Counted from the stretch's first letter, positions 1 to 11,230 are shown. The stretch is DNA of 64,000 bases from Fulvia fulva (GCF_020509005.1 NC_063017.1:4774001-4838000); one strand, 5' to 3'. Numbers and translations: made by a program. The notes: generated by a model not told the origin, from the sequence alone.

Positions 1-1370
1 AGAAGAAGAAGGCACAAGATGCTAAAGTAAAGAACTAGGCCCTATAACAAGAAGTCGATGACCTAAAGGCTCGGCTTGAGGTAGGAGACACTATATAGAA
101 CGGAGGTAGGGGCCGCTTAGGCCGCCGACCCTCTCGTTCCCGCCTACGCGAGACCTTACTCGAGTAGCTATTACGTAGGTATCGCGAAGCTACTAGTGGA
201 GGTGGCGGTAGCGGTAGTATTAATAACGATAGAGACGACTATAACCGTAGTAATAATAGCCGAGGACGTGATAACGACCGTCCGCGACTAGGACCTAATA
301 ATAGTCGTGACTCGAGAATACGTAACACCCGTACCTAGACACTACTAGTTAACCTTCTAGAACGTCTCTTTACTATTAACCGCACCCTTACTCGCGGCAT
401 AGAGATCCGTAAGGGTGTGCCTAACCCTAAGTACTTTAAGAACGATAATGACCCTAATTTCGATAGCTAGTATAGTAGTGTTCTCCTAAAGCTAACTATA
501 GTAACCTTCCGTACTAAGGCAGATAGTCTACGCTTCGTATATAGGTAGACGTAAGGTAATCCTTAGCGAAGTATTAAGCCGAGGATCCCTATGCCTAGAC
601 AGTAGTCCTTTAACGAGTTCAAGACTAGAGAAGAGTTGTTAGATTAGATAACACGCTAATATAGTATACGTAATAAAGGAACTAAGGCTATAGTTAACAT
701 TACTACCTATAAGCAAGAACAAGGCGAAACCTTTATAGCCTTCTATATACGCTACTCGAAGTTACGCGCCTAGATGTTATAGACCGATAAGACCGAGCTT
801 ATACTGTTCCGTAACCGACTAAACCGTAAGTACTTTATTAAGACCTTCGGCGACCGCGAAGTCGACCGCCGCCTAGACAGTATATAAGACGTTATCGAGG
901 AGTACACCGTACTAGACGAGAGCTTCTACGAGACAGATCGACTATACCCGTAGAAGGAGCGCCCCCGTAGTAATAGTAACTCGAACGGTAATAGCGGCTA
1001 GAATAACTAGAACAACGGTAACGTAGTTACTAGTACCGCTACCGGTATAGTAGGTGCCTTAGTATAGCGCCTACTATAGTACGCTAGTACTAAGAAGAAG
1101 GAGGATCTGCCGACATATCTATAGAACCTGCCTACGCTTAACCGTGAGTAGCGCGAAGACCTTAAGAAGTAGGGTAAGTACTACCGCTACCGTATAGGTT
1201 CTTACGTATCGACTAACCCTAAATGCCTAATATATAGGTACGATAGCGACTATCGCCCACCGCGTCTACGTAATACTACGCCGAATCCGAACGCGAACCT
1301 CAGTTCCCTAGCCGCCGATCCGTAGTAGGGAAATGGTACGACCGCTACCTAAGCGTAGTAGATAGCGGTC
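1..1370 (+). pseudogene. G1 gag remnant (capsid and zinc knuckle)
   Basis: The remnant would have formed the virus-like particle and bound element RNA. The start is outside the window. An Arg/Ser/Asn-rich low-complexity stretch (about 120-340) precedes a Gag-like capsid region (about 400-950). A degenerate CCHC knuckle lies near 1170-1235, where the translated pattern YYRYRIGSYVSTNPKC reads as Cys and His residues changed to Tyr. Cys-to-Tyr (TGC to TAC) and His-to-Tyr (CAC to TAC) are exactly RIP-type changes. Gag reads in frame 3 and pol in frame 2, so pol is -1 relative to gag. Many TAG codons interrupt it. Confidence 0.75.
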
Positions 1371-1399
1371 ACCCGAACTTCCTAGGACAGAAAGAGCAT

Positions 1400-4300
1400 A
1401 AGATTAAGAGACACGGAATGTAAGAGACGGTAACAGACTATAGTAAGGAGCTTAAGATATCGGTATACGCACTAGATAAACAATAGCTAGCTATACACCC
1501 TTATATATTGTTACCCGTAATGATATAAAATAGAAAGGCTCGAGGCCTTATAGATTCTACTTCTACCTCTCTCTTTCTTAACTAGAAATTTATACGTAAA
1601 TACATAATACCCCTGATCCCTTTGACGTAAAGCCGACGACTAATACTAGGAGATAGAACGGCTACTACACGGCAGATTATATACGCGGCCCTTATAGACG
1701 TAGTTATCGGCGATTATTATAAGTAAATGTTATACTACGTCACCGACCTCGAATATAACATCGTCTTTAGCCTACCGTAGCTTATAGCGCACAACCTAAA
1801 CATCTTCTAGGAGATAGGCGAGGTGGTATTCAGATCGGATTACTACTTCAGTCACTGTCTATAGAATAAGACATCGATAATAGTGCAATCCCTAAACTAT
1901 CGCGAGAAGAAGAAGTAGGCACTAGTACGGTACGGACTAGAGCCCTTTACTAGAGAAGTAGCGAGCTTTATAGTAGGAGGGGCGGAGCTGAACGTCTTAT
2001 TATATGACCTAGAAGACATAGACGATAAAGAAGTGGACTACTAGGGCGTTTCTTAACGCGCGTAGGGAATGTACGCGTACCGGCCTAGGGCTAAGTGCTT
2101 CTACATTATGCCTACTAGGCGTAAGAGCGACGACGGAGAGCTTAAGCTAAGTGTAATAGCTACTAATAATCTAGACTAATTCTTGAATAAGCAGTTCAAT
2201 CACAACCCGAAGGAGAAGTTGCCGCCAATATACTACGATATTACGGACGCTTTCTTAGCTAAGGATTATAAAGGACTCCTACCTTACCGACTAGGCGTAG
2301 ATCATAAGATTTATATTAAGCCTAATAGTCTATAAGAGCCACTATACCGCAAGCCCTACGGCCTAGCTAAGAAGGAGAACGAGGCAGTTAAGAAATGGCT
2401 AGACGAGCAAACATCTAAAGGGAAGGTACGGAAAGTAGGGCAAAAGACGAGCTAGTCTCCTATACTAGTGCTAGTAGTACGTAAGCCTAGAGGTAGGCTA
2501 CGTGTTTATATCGACTATAGAGGATTGAATGCGATCACTATTAAGAACCGGTATCCGATTCCCTTAATATAAGAGACGCTTAACCGTATATACGGTAAGA
2601 AGTGCTTTATAAAGCTAGACATTATAGCAGCCTTTAACAAGGTACGGATAGCTAAAGGGCACGAGTAGTTAACGGCGTTTACGACACAATACGGCATCTA
2701 CGAGTGTCTAGTGCTGCCATTCGGCTTATATAACGGACTAGCATCGTTCTAATTATACATTAATAAGGTCTTATAAGAATACCTAGACGACTTTGTGTCG
2801 GCCTACCTAGATGACGTACTTATCTTTAGTGACACCTTAGAGGAGCACATTAAATACGTACGGAAGGTTCTTACTAAGCTACGCGATATAGGACTTATAG
2901 TAGACATCGACAAAAGCGAATTCTACTAATAGAAGGTGAGGTATCTTAGGCTAATTATAACCCCTAACGGTATCGAGATAGACCCCGAGAAACTCGAATA
3001 TATTTAGACATAGGAAGCTCCTAAGAACCTGAAGGATGTCTAGGCCTTCCTTAGATTTACTAACTTCTATAGGCGGTTTATCGAAGCATTTTCGCGTATA
3101 GCTACTCCTCTTACAAACCTAACCAAGTCGGACGGACTAAGCAATTATAAGAACAGAAGGATTTAATAGTCACTAGATTACTAACGAGCCTTTAACAATT
3201 TGAAAGCTGCGTTTAGCAAAGCCGGCATGCTCGCACATTATATACTAGGTAGGGAAACGGTAGTAGAGACAGATTCTTCAGATTTTGTGAACGCCGGCGT
3301 ACTTTCGTAGTATAACGAGAAGGGTGTGCTACATCCTATAGCCTTCTACTCGAAGAAGTTAAGTCTATAGGAGTACAATTATAAAATCTATGACAAGGAA
3401 CTGTTAGCCATTATCAAGGCTTTTAAGGAATAGAGACCCGAGCTCGCCTACGAAGTAGATAATAAGGACTTATAGCTAGTCAAGATTTACACCGACTATA
3501 AGAACCTAGAATACTTTATAAAGACAAAGCAGCTGAATCGGCGACAAGCGCGTTAGGCTAAGTTCTTATTACAGTTCAACTTTAAGATAATATACCGTCT
3601 AGGACTTTAAGGTATAAAGCTAGACAGCCTAACGAGACGTAGCTAGGACCTTCCGTAGGGGGTGAACGACCCTCGGAACTAGCATTAGTATTAGACATTA
3701 CTACCTCCTAAGCGATTCCTTAAGATCGCCTTACTATAGGTAATAGTAGAAGATACGCCGGAAGAAGAGGAACTAGTATAGCTAGACCCTAAAGCTAAAG
3801 AGTTCATGCCTATAGAACGAGATACGCCTACTAAACAACCGGCGACGCGTAAAAGTTAACGGGAAGCCGAACTCGAGTATCGAATGTCGACGGCGTACGT
3901 AACCGATAACGAGCTTAAGACCGCGATTACGGACCTATAGAAAGACCGCACTCCTACACTACTACAGAGAGCGAAGATTTACCTAGCACACTATAAAGTA
4001 GATGGCGACCTACTATATATTCGAAATTAATACGACGGCTAGAGCTTATAGGTACTAAATGACTAAGCCTTATAGACTAGGATAATCAAGATAAACTATA
4101 ACGCTCTAGTAGTAGGCTATCTAGGACGAGCTCGTACTTATAAACTCGTAGCACGTAAATTCTACTGGCCTAGATTAGCGAGATCCGTACGTAGATACAC
4201 CGCGAATTGCCGTACCTACCGTATAACAAAATCTCTATACTCCTAGCCACTAGGATTATTATAGCTACTTCCTGTTCTAGATCGGCCTTAGAAATATATT

Positions 4301-5930
4301 ATAGTCGACTTCGTTATCGGACTCCTAGATAGTACTCTTAACGGCATAGTCTATAACAACATTATGACCGTCACTAATAGGCTTACTAAGGAAGTCGAGC
4401 TGATCCCTATTAGCGTAATAATAGCACAGAATACGGCAAGGCTTTTCCTTAAACATATGTTCTGTCGGCGCGGGTTTCCTAACACTATTATATTAGACTG
4501 TAGCAAGCAGTAGGTTACTACCTTCTAGAAGAAACACTATAAGATACTCCGTATAAATCGTAAGCTAAGTTCTTCGTATCACTAAGAAACTAATAGATAG
4601 TCAGAACGTACTAACTAGGCGATAGAACAGTATCTTTATATATTTACTAATAAGGCATAGGATGACTAGGCAGAATGGCTATGCCTTGCTTAGTTCGCGA
4701 TTAATAATCACCTGTCCGAGACTACTAGTATGTCGCCGTTCTACGCTACCTTAGGCTATAACCCTAAGTTTATAGAGCGAGTTGACCTGAACGCTAGAAA
4801 GGAGGGAGGACTGACCACTCTCTAGCGACTAGATACGCGATTAGCAGAAACCTTTATACGTCGAATTTGCGAGCTTTATAAGCACCTTTAAGAGAATATA
4901 CGAATGTTATAAGCTCTCTAAGTAGAAGTAGCAAACCGCTACCGAAGCATTCCTCTAGACTATAAGGTAGGTGATTAGGTATATCTTAGCACTAAGAACA
5001 TCCGCACGACTCGACTATCTAAGAAGCTAGATAGGAAATATGCCGGCCCTTACTAGATTACGGAAGTTATGCCGGCTAGACTCTCTTATCGACTAAAACT
5101 ATTAGACGCTCTAGCAGGACTTAATAACTACTTCTACACCTTACTACTATAACGAGCCGACCACCCCGATTTCCTACTACTTAAAGGGTAGCATCTGGCG
5201 CCGCTACTACCGATAACTATCGAACCTAACACTACCGAGGCTAATATAGTAGCCGATATAGTAGCAGCACCTACGTATATATACGAGGTAGGAAAGATCC
5301 TTAATATATACACCCGTAAGCGGGCAGGCAAGGTAAAGAAGGGGCACAAGCGTAAGGTAGATACATAGTATAAGGTGAAATAGGCTAGATATTAGAACGA
5401 GGAGGATAGTAAGACCTAGTAACCTATAGAGGATATACTTGAACACGCGGCCGCCGCTATTATAGACTTTCACTATAACCGACCGGAGTTGTCTACGCCT
5501 ATAGGCTTCGTAGCTCTATCTAACTAGTCCCTACTAGCTACTAAGGTGCTCGGGCTTAACACGATTAGGGTCATTCCGAAAGACACCGTTACGAATAAGT
5601 CGCCTCGAGCCTTACCTCTAATAGAATCTACTCCGTATATATTCGATACTCGAGTAGAGCCTATAGAGCCTATAATAATACCTAACTTTGGTTATAAGGA
5701 TTATACGCGAGTGCTAGCTAAAGACAGACGTAGGTCTAGGGTAAGCTAGCTAACTAGACAACATGTTTCTCGAAGGAAGCCGGTCGAGGATAGTCTTAAG
5801 AGAGCGAATGCGATGTTATCGGATGACGATAGGGCACTAGAGGATGATTAGGCGTTCGCGCGATTATAGAGCTCGATAGGCAAGTGGCCTTATAAGGTAG
5901 ATAACGCTTAGAGGACTAAGGCGTGTTTTA
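1400..5930 (+). pseudogene. G1 pol remnant: PR-RT-RH-IN
   Basis: Polyprotein remnant for copying and integrating G1. A protease-like stretch lies near 1640-1900. RT begins near 2320; fingers motif [12 protein letters not shown] is at about 2513 and the catalytic YLDD at about 2804-2830. RNase H follows (ETDSSDFV near 3270; IYDKELLAI near 3385). Integrase has an HHCC-like region near 4130-4230 and a DDE core from about 4300 to 4780. An Arg/Lys-rich tail runs past 5330, and the open stretch 5546-5749 is part of this C-terminal region, not a separate gene. Stops are frequent and concentrated at Trp/Gln positions. The order PR-RT-RH-IN identifies Gypsy rather than Copia. Confidence 0.88.
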
Positions 5931-5943
5931 GGAGGGGGGATAC
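5930..5943 (+). other. G1 polypurine tract
   Basis: A G-rich run (AGGAGGGGGGA) lies immediately before the LTR start, where plus-strand DNA synthesis is primed in LTR elements. Confidence 0.7.
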
Positions 5944-6126
5944 TATTATAGGTAGCCCGCGACCCTCCACTATAGCTACGTCGGCCCGGCTAAACCGCGG
6001 ACCTTCCGCATAGGGTTAGCGCGGCTTAGCTTTGCTTTATAACTTCGCCGCGCCTCGCGCTCCTCTTTCGTAGCTTCGTAGAACAACAACTATCTCGTTC
6101 GGACCCTATAATACGCGCGCCCTTAT
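5944..6126 (+). repeat. G1 3' LTR, truncated at its end
   Basis: It follows the polypurine tract and matches, in reverse complement, 55043-55242. It contains a block (6054-6069, CTCGCGCTCCTCTTTC) shared with the LTRs of G3. The probable original TG start has become TA. The 3' terminus is replaced by LINE A sequence near 6127. Confidence 0.75.
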
Positions 6127-6691
6127 AATAACGTTAATAAGTACGGTAGAAATAGAGATAGGAACACTACTAATCGGCTAGTATATCCGGGGAATAAGAA
6201 TTTAATACGCGGTAAAGACGATAGATTACCTAGTACAAACTACGATCTAGGAGGTAAAGAATAAGATAGAAAGCCGCTACCGGAGAGGGGCCGGACATAG
6301 GATAAGCTAAAAAGAGGATGACCTTGCTACCTTTACGGCCGTATAGATAAGCACCGAATAGCTAGTACGAAAAGAGGAGGAGCGTAGGACTCGCTAGGCC
6401 GGCGGGAGTAAGGCTAAGACCTAAAGCCTAGCGGAATAGATAGCGAGCTACCTATAGGAGTAGGACTAGAAAAGGAAGCCCCCTAAGACAATAGGCCCGA
6501 TAGCGCTCCGAGCCTACTAGAGACATAATTACTAGCTATATAGGGACCTAATAAGGGCCGAAGTAAGTATAGCGATCCAAATTAGGTCCGAACATATTAG
6601 ATTAAGGGCCTACCTATTTAGGAGACGCGTACTAGACATCTATAGCCCAGCCTACTAGTATAGCTACCTATCGTAAAACCTAGAATATATA
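6127..6691 (+). mobile_element. LINE A fragment (+), 5'-truncated, first part
   Basis: It is the reverse complement of the C-terminal ORF2 region of the LINE A at 11400-11990, with extra C-to-T and G-to-A changes. It is interrupted at 6691 by the LINE B/R1078 insertion and resumes at 9859, where the same coding stretch (the CGYLSQNPEH zinc-binding region) continues. The 14-base sequence ACCTAGAATATATA (6678-6691) is the left copy of the target-site duplication. Confidence 0.88.
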
Positions 6692-6891
6692 GATAGATAG
6701 ATTATTCATTCGCCTGTTTTAGTGCCCTATGGCCTATGCAGGTCTCTCGCTATTTAGGTCTATTTGTGTAGGTAGGAAACCCGATTAACGGATGAAAACC
6801 TCCTCGTCTTTGCCCTCCTCGTTCTTTCCTGTCTTGTCCTTTCGTTCTCCTTCCTTCAGGGTACGCTAGTGTCATGGTTGTTACCCTATGA
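6692..6891 (-). other. LINE B 3' UTR and (TATC)n tail
   Basis: Non-coding sequence between the LINE B stop codon and its 3' end. The minus strand ends in repeated TATC units in place of poly(A). The start of this block (TTCATT followed by AGTGCCC, TGGCCTATGCAG) is similar to the 3' ends of LINE A copies at 11036 and 21673. Confidence 0.8.
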
Positions 6892-8780
6892 CTACCTTGC
6901 CCGTAACCCTGGTGATGTCCTCCTCTCGATTCCCTTTCTCCCTTCTGTTTCCCCGGCTCTTCTCTCTCTCTCCCTCCTCTCTATCCACCTTTCCGTTTCT
7001 ACTGCTAGGGAGAATTGCTCTAGGTAGTCCTCGTTAAGGATCCATCTTGTCACTCTCCTTATATCTTGTCTGTCCTGGATGATGGCCTGGTATTTCCTGT
7101 CTCTTGCCTTCGCCCTCCACTGGCTTCTCCCTTTTACCCACTTAGTACAGTTCAGCACCATGTGCTCCGGGTTTTGGGATAGGTAGCCACAGGGGCAACG
7201 TTTGGAATCGTATCCTGGGACTCTTCTTTGGTGCAAGTATGCTCTCAGCCCAATGTGCTCAGAGCGAATCTGGATAGCTATGCTTGCTTCCGCCCTCTTC
7301 AGGTCTTTATAGATAAGGTAGTTATACCTCCCGAAGGTCCTGGCCGCTGGTGGGGCTCCTGGCCTCACCGGTTTTTGGTTCCAACGCGTTTCCCATAGGT
7401 GACCTGCGATCCTTTCTGCTTGGCTTTGCTTCTTTTTCCCTTTGTCCCCTGTGTTAGCTTGCTCCCTCAGAGCTTCTCTCTGTTCAAGGGCTGCTAGGAT
7501 TTCCTGTGATGTTTTTAGGTCTGCTTCCTTCTGTGGGATCATGTGTGGCCGGTTGGGTCTTCTCCTCCTCTCCCACTGGGTTCTTATCCTTTGAGTAGCT
7601 GCTTGGATGGTTCCCTGGGCTGGGTATGCTGATGTCTTCTCTGCGTATTGACACCTCATGCCCTGGAGGTACTCCCTGATGGGGGCTGTACCTGATTCCA
7701 TTTCCATTGTCCTGTGAGGGGTTGACTTGTATGCCCCTAGTACTCTCTTTAGGCAGGCTGCCTGCGCTCTGTTGAGGGGGTCCTCAATTCTCTTCGGGAT
7801 GTGTTTTTCCGCTGCCCAAATTGCTGCTCCATATAGCATTGCGGGCTTGACAATGGCCTTGTACATGGTCTGGGCCTTTGTGAAGGTCGCCCCCCAGGTT
7901 GACGCAGTGAGTCTCTCGATTGATTGTCTGTTGGTGTCCGCTCTCGCTTGCGCCTTCTTCACTTGTGGTCCCCAGCTGAGTTTCGGGTCTAGCCATATCC
8001 CAAGGACTCTGAGTTCCCTTGTAGGATGGGTCTCGAACCCCTGGATTTTTACTGGTGCTGCCAAGTTGTGTTTTGTCTTTGCCTTGCTAAAATGGATAAG
8101 TTGGTACTTGTCCGGTGCGAATTTTGCCCCATGCTCTCTTGCCCACTTTTCGCATTGTCTATGTCTCTCCTCTAGGAGTGCGCAGTTTTCCTCTGTGGAC
8201 CCCGACCACGCTAGGATATTTGTGTCATCCACGAACCCCGATGCTGAGGTGTTTGCTGTTTCTAGGAGTGGGGTCAGGTCGGCCATAAAGAGGAGGAACA
8301 GAATTGGGGAGAGTGTAGAGCCCTGTGGGATGCCCGTGTTCGCAATTGGGGTCTGCGGGGCTTTGAAGGACCCTAGGAGGATCTGGGTTGTTCTGTCCTT
8401 AAGGAATGACTGCACAAAGTGTACTATCCAGGCTGGGATGCTTTTCATTCTGAGGATGTGTAGGAGCCTTGCGTGGGACACATTGTCGAAAGCCCCTGAT
8501 ATGTCTAGTGAAAGCAGTGAGGCTACCTTGTTGTTGCCATAGTGCCAGATGTGTCTGATTTGCTCTGTGATCAGTTCGACTGCTGTGAGGGTAGATCTCT
8601 TTTGTCTCCCCCCCATTTGCGTTGCCGGGAGGAGGTTGTGTTCTTCTACTATTCCGGTGAGCCTTATAGCCACGACCTTCTCTAGGAGCTTCCCTAGTGT
8701 GTTCAGCAACGCAATTGGTCTGTATGACTTCAACTTGGTATAGTCTTCCTTTTGGGGTTTCCTTAGGACGCAAGTCAGTG
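6892..8780 (-). CDS. LINE B ORF2 C-terminal part: reverse transcriptase (5'-truncated)
   Basis: Uninterrupted reading of about 629 codons with no genuine start: it runs into the R1078 junction at 8780/8781, so the N-terminal endonuclease is missing. It encodes the non-LTR reverse transcriptase: SYRPIALLNTLGK, SLDISGAFDNVSH, QGSTLSPILFLLFMADL and the catalytic FVDD (FVDDTNILAW). The C-terminus has the Cys/His pattern CPCGYLSQNPEHMVLNC, probably zinc-binding, followed by an Arg/Glu-rich tail. No RNase H domain is apparent between RT and the Cys/His motif. The same motifs occur in LINE A and LINE C at moderate divergence, so this is a related but separate Tad-like family. The intact reading indicates recent insertion with little RIP. 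It cannot be autonomous. Confidence 0.85.
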
Positions 8781-9251
8781 CAAGGAAGGAATCGTATTTA
8801 GCAAGCTAGCTACGAGATAAGGTGACAAGTCTTAACCGCGCTTTCCCACTCATCTAGCACCACCGTGTAGCCTCGTTTCGAGAGGTTAGCCCGGAGCAAA
8901 AGCTTCCCTCTACGCCCTCCCTCCCTGTTTGCTCCTTAAGCCAATATCCACCTCCATAGGCCTAAGCCCTTTAGTGCTCTCTATTGACCGACATGCGCAT
9001 CCGTCCTCTCGGGCTGTACAGACAGTGTCAGCCGTCGCTGCCAGTGTACACCACGCCCCAGGTTTTGACGCCCTTCGCGTTACCGCAGCCTATCTCTAGA
9101 AAGCGGCCGTCCATGCCTCGCAGGTTTGCTCGGGGCACACACCACGCCGGGCAGCGTACTCCTTGCGTTTCCACCTACTAACCAATATGAAGTTCCTTAT
9201 CACCCTGCCCTCGATCCTCCCCGATCACAGAACTAATCCACTTGCATTGTA

Positions 9252-9320
9252 CGTCTTTTCCCCGTCCTAACAGCCGTCTTTTCCTTGCTTAGGCTATCGT
9301 CTTTTCCTCGTCGCAATCTA
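9252..9320. repeat. 23-bp spaced direct repeats inside R1078
   Basis: CGTCTTTTCC begins at 9252, 9275 and 9298, a strict 23-base spacing, with partly similar intervening bases. Confidence 0.75.
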
Positions 9321-9472
9321 CCATGTCAGACTAGGTGCGTTGTGTAGCGGGACAGGCAGTGCCTCAGGCAAAACCCTCGTTCCCATACCGGGTGTTCAAC
9401 AGGCCCTTACAGGCTTCGTCGCGTGTCCACCTACCCACCGCATTGCCCGCTGGCAAACACCAGATTGTTTCG

Positions 9473-9554
9473 TAGTCCGCTCGACGCCGTTACATAGTCC
9501 GCTCAGTTGTTGTTCTGTAGTCCGCTCGTCCAATGTTCGTCGCTTAGCCCGCTC
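9473..9554. repeat. Four TAGYCCGCTC boxes inside R1078
   Basis: TAGTCCGCTC begins at 9473, 9495 and 9518, and TAGCCCGCTC at 9545, giving spacings of 22, 23 and 27 bases. The boxes persist in the RIP-affected copies near 24078-24160. Confidence 0.75.
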
Positions 9555-9858
9555 GGTTTGCGGTCTCCGGAGGTGAAAATTCTGCACTCATACCAGAGGT
9601 GTCCTGTCGAGCGTATAGGCCACGGTTCCGCGCCCTTCTTACACGTAGAAAGAAGAGGGACTCGCTCCCGACACGAGTACACGCTCGTCGGATGGTTTTC
9701 ATACCCGTTTTGCTGGTAGTCCTCTGTTCGCCGCGGCTTCGCCTACGCTACGCGCCCGTCGCGCCTACGACGCTCCAGCGTGAGAATACTTGGCTCTCTC
9801 GTAGCTAGACGAGAGGTTCGTAGCCGACACCACGTACAGGTGATTCTCGTCGTCGACC

Positions 9859-10284
9859 ACCTAGAATATATACTACTACGATGCCCGTAGTAGGCGAGAG
9901 GTAGGGGAAATTGGAGGCACTAAGCGGGAAGGAGAGACTATAAGTTAATTATTAGGGACAAAGGTAATATTCGCCGAATCTCTCGGTAGATACTATAGTA
10001 GGGATACCTCTAGTAGTTTAGCCTCGCTAGCAAGACGGAGGAGTAGATAGATAAGAGGCGGAAGCTAGGGGGGTTGTAGATAGGGTAGTCATTATAGTAG
10101 GCCTATAATACTAGCGTACCCCTAATAAGGGAAATCTAAGACGACAACTAGGAGGAAAAGATAGGCGGGAAGGAGGAGGGGTTTTCACTAACACGGTTTC
10201 CCCTCTATATATACGAAAACAAGATAGTATAGCTATATAGGCTAAAGGGCACTATAACAGCTTAATGAAATATCTATCTATATA
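9859..10284 (+). mobile_element. LINE A fragment (+), second part with 3' tail
   Basis: Continuation of 6127-6691 after the chimeric insertion, beginning with the right TSD copy (9859-9872). It is the reverse complement of 11036-11420 and ends AATGAAATATCTATCTATA, the LINE A 3' end with its (TATC) tail. It is strongly RIP-mutated. No convincing TSD could be assigned to this LINE. Confidence 0.85.
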
Positions 10285-11022
10285 GTAGAAGTAGGCCGTT
10301 CGTAGGCGCTTTCTATTCTCTATAACTATATAGTTAGACTCCTCTAGTATATAGAGCTCTAGCTCTAGGGGGAAGAGTAGTATATTAGACGCGTTATATA
10401 TTAACGCGTCTTCTAGTAGTATAAATATAAACAGATATAGCTCGCGATTAGGGTCCGTATTACCTATAATCTCCTTACGGTCTTCTACGGTAAGGGCATC
10501 TATTATCTACTACTATAGGGTATCGTAGTAGTTAGTAGTGTTATATACTAACTACTATATATTGTCTTAAGTTACGTAATCTATTACGTGCTCGATTTGC
10601 CGGTCCTTTTAGTTATATATTACTAACTCGCGGTGTTACGGCTAGTATAGTTCTTACCTAAGGAGCTTTTAGTAGGCGTCTCGAGGTTATTAGGTATACG
10701 GCTACTAAGCCTATTCTTCTACCCCCTCGGCCTATACTATGTCTTACTCGTAATAAGCGATATATAGGTCGTAGTATTATTTAGGCTCTTTAGCCGGTTC
10801 CGCTATTACGATATTCTTGATAGGGGTCGTATACTCTACTATTAGGCGTAATAGGTTATAGAACGTAGTCTTATCGAAGAGGACGTCCTTAACTCGTATA
10901 ACCCTATCTTTTAATAGGTCCTATACGCGGTAGATATTAGTAGAGTCGTATCCTATAAGGTAGCCTATAAGCGCTCTCTCTTAGAGTTTCTCGCTCTTAC
11001 TAGGCTAATCTAGTCTATAGAT
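10285..11022 (-). pseudogene. Copia C2 pol remnant: integrase C-terminus to RT linker
   Basis: Minus-strand reading gives the Copia motif GYLIGYDSTNIYRV (near 10920-10970), then VIRVKDVLFDKTTFYN, typical of the region between integrase and RT in Ty1/Copia polyproteins. A more degenerate, acidic linker continues down to about 10290. It is broken by TAG/TAA at Trp/Gln sites. The RT and RNase H of C2 are not in the window; G1/LINE A sequence begins instead. It continues upstream (in minus sense) at 16174. Confidence 0.8.
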
Positions 11023-11230
11023 AAATACGTATATAGATAGATATTTCATTAAGCTGTTGTAGTGCCCTTTGGCCTATGCAGCTATGCTATCTTGTTTTCG
11101 TATATATAGAGGGGAAACCGTGTTAGTGAAAACCCCTCCTCCTTCCCGCCTGTCTTTTCCTCCTAGTTGTTGTCTTAATTTTCCCTTGTTAGGGGTACGC
11201 TAGTGTCATAGGCCTGCCCTGATGACTACC

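Larger units (their letters stand above)
1..6126 (+). mobile_element. Gypsy LTR retrotransposon G1, 5'-cut by window edge, RIP-inactivated
   Basis: One + strand Ty3/Gypsy element: gag, protease, reverse transcriptase, RNase H and integrase in that order, then a polypurine tract and a 3' LTR. The 5' LTR and gag start lie outside the window. Protein similarity is continuous but broken by dozens of in-frame TAG/TAA codons, mostly where Trp or Gln is expected, as RIP produces. The LTR end is lost where a truncated LINE A begins near 6127. Domain identity is clear; element boundaries are approximate. Confidence 0.9.
6692..9858 (-). mobile_element. Chimeric LINE B/R1078 retro-insertion (MINE-like)
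   Basis: Single insertion on the minus strand: R1078 (9858 to 8781) forms its 5' part and a 5'-truncated LINE B (8780 to 6692) its 3' part, ending in a (TATC)n tail. It is flanked by perfect 14-bp repeats ACCTAGAATATATA at 6678-6691 and 9859-9872, and the disrupted LINE A reading continues across once it is removed, so both parts landed in one event. It is almost free of RIP-type changes although its host LINE A is strongly mutated, so it is younger. The design (fixed non-coding 5' unit plus variable LINE 3' end) resembles the MINE/WEIRD composite I recall from rice blast fungus; homology is not tested. Confidence 0.9.
8781..9858 (-). repeat. R1078: discrete non-coding unit captured by LINEs
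   Basis: A 1078-bp unit that recurs at exactly the same length and with the same two ends at 23385-24462, 31959-33036 and 40533-41610; those copies differ mainly by C-to-T and G-to-A changes. In RNA sense (minus strand) it starts GGTCGACGACGAG and ends GATTCCTTCCTTG. There is no poly(A) at the junction and no long ORF in any frame. It contains 23-nt spaced sub-repeats (9252-9307), four TAGYCCGCTC boxes (9473-9554) and a perfect hairpin near its 5' end (9796-9815). I saw no match to conserved SSU, LSU or 5.8S rRNA, tRNA or telomerase-template motifs. Identity unknown. Confidence 0.85.

Noticed and set aside
5546..5749. Independent 67-codon gene
   Set aside because: It lies in the C-terminal part of the G1 polyprotein, upstream of its polypurine tract and LTR.
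7727..8542. 271-codon open frame on the + strand
   Set aside because: Antisense shadow of the LINE B RT, which has all conserved motifs on the minus strand.
9473..9554. CRISPR-like spaced repeats
   Set aside because: Only four 10-base boxes with uneven spacing inside a eukaryotic repeat.
9340..9719. Overlapping 60-78 codon ORFs in R1078
   Set aside because: Short, on both strands, unsupported by motifs, and disrupted in the other R1078 copies without any sign of frame preference.
8781..9858. R1078 as part of rDNA
   Set aside because: None of the conserved SSU, LSU or 5.8S stretches I would recognise are present; an intergenic spacer origin cannot be excluded.
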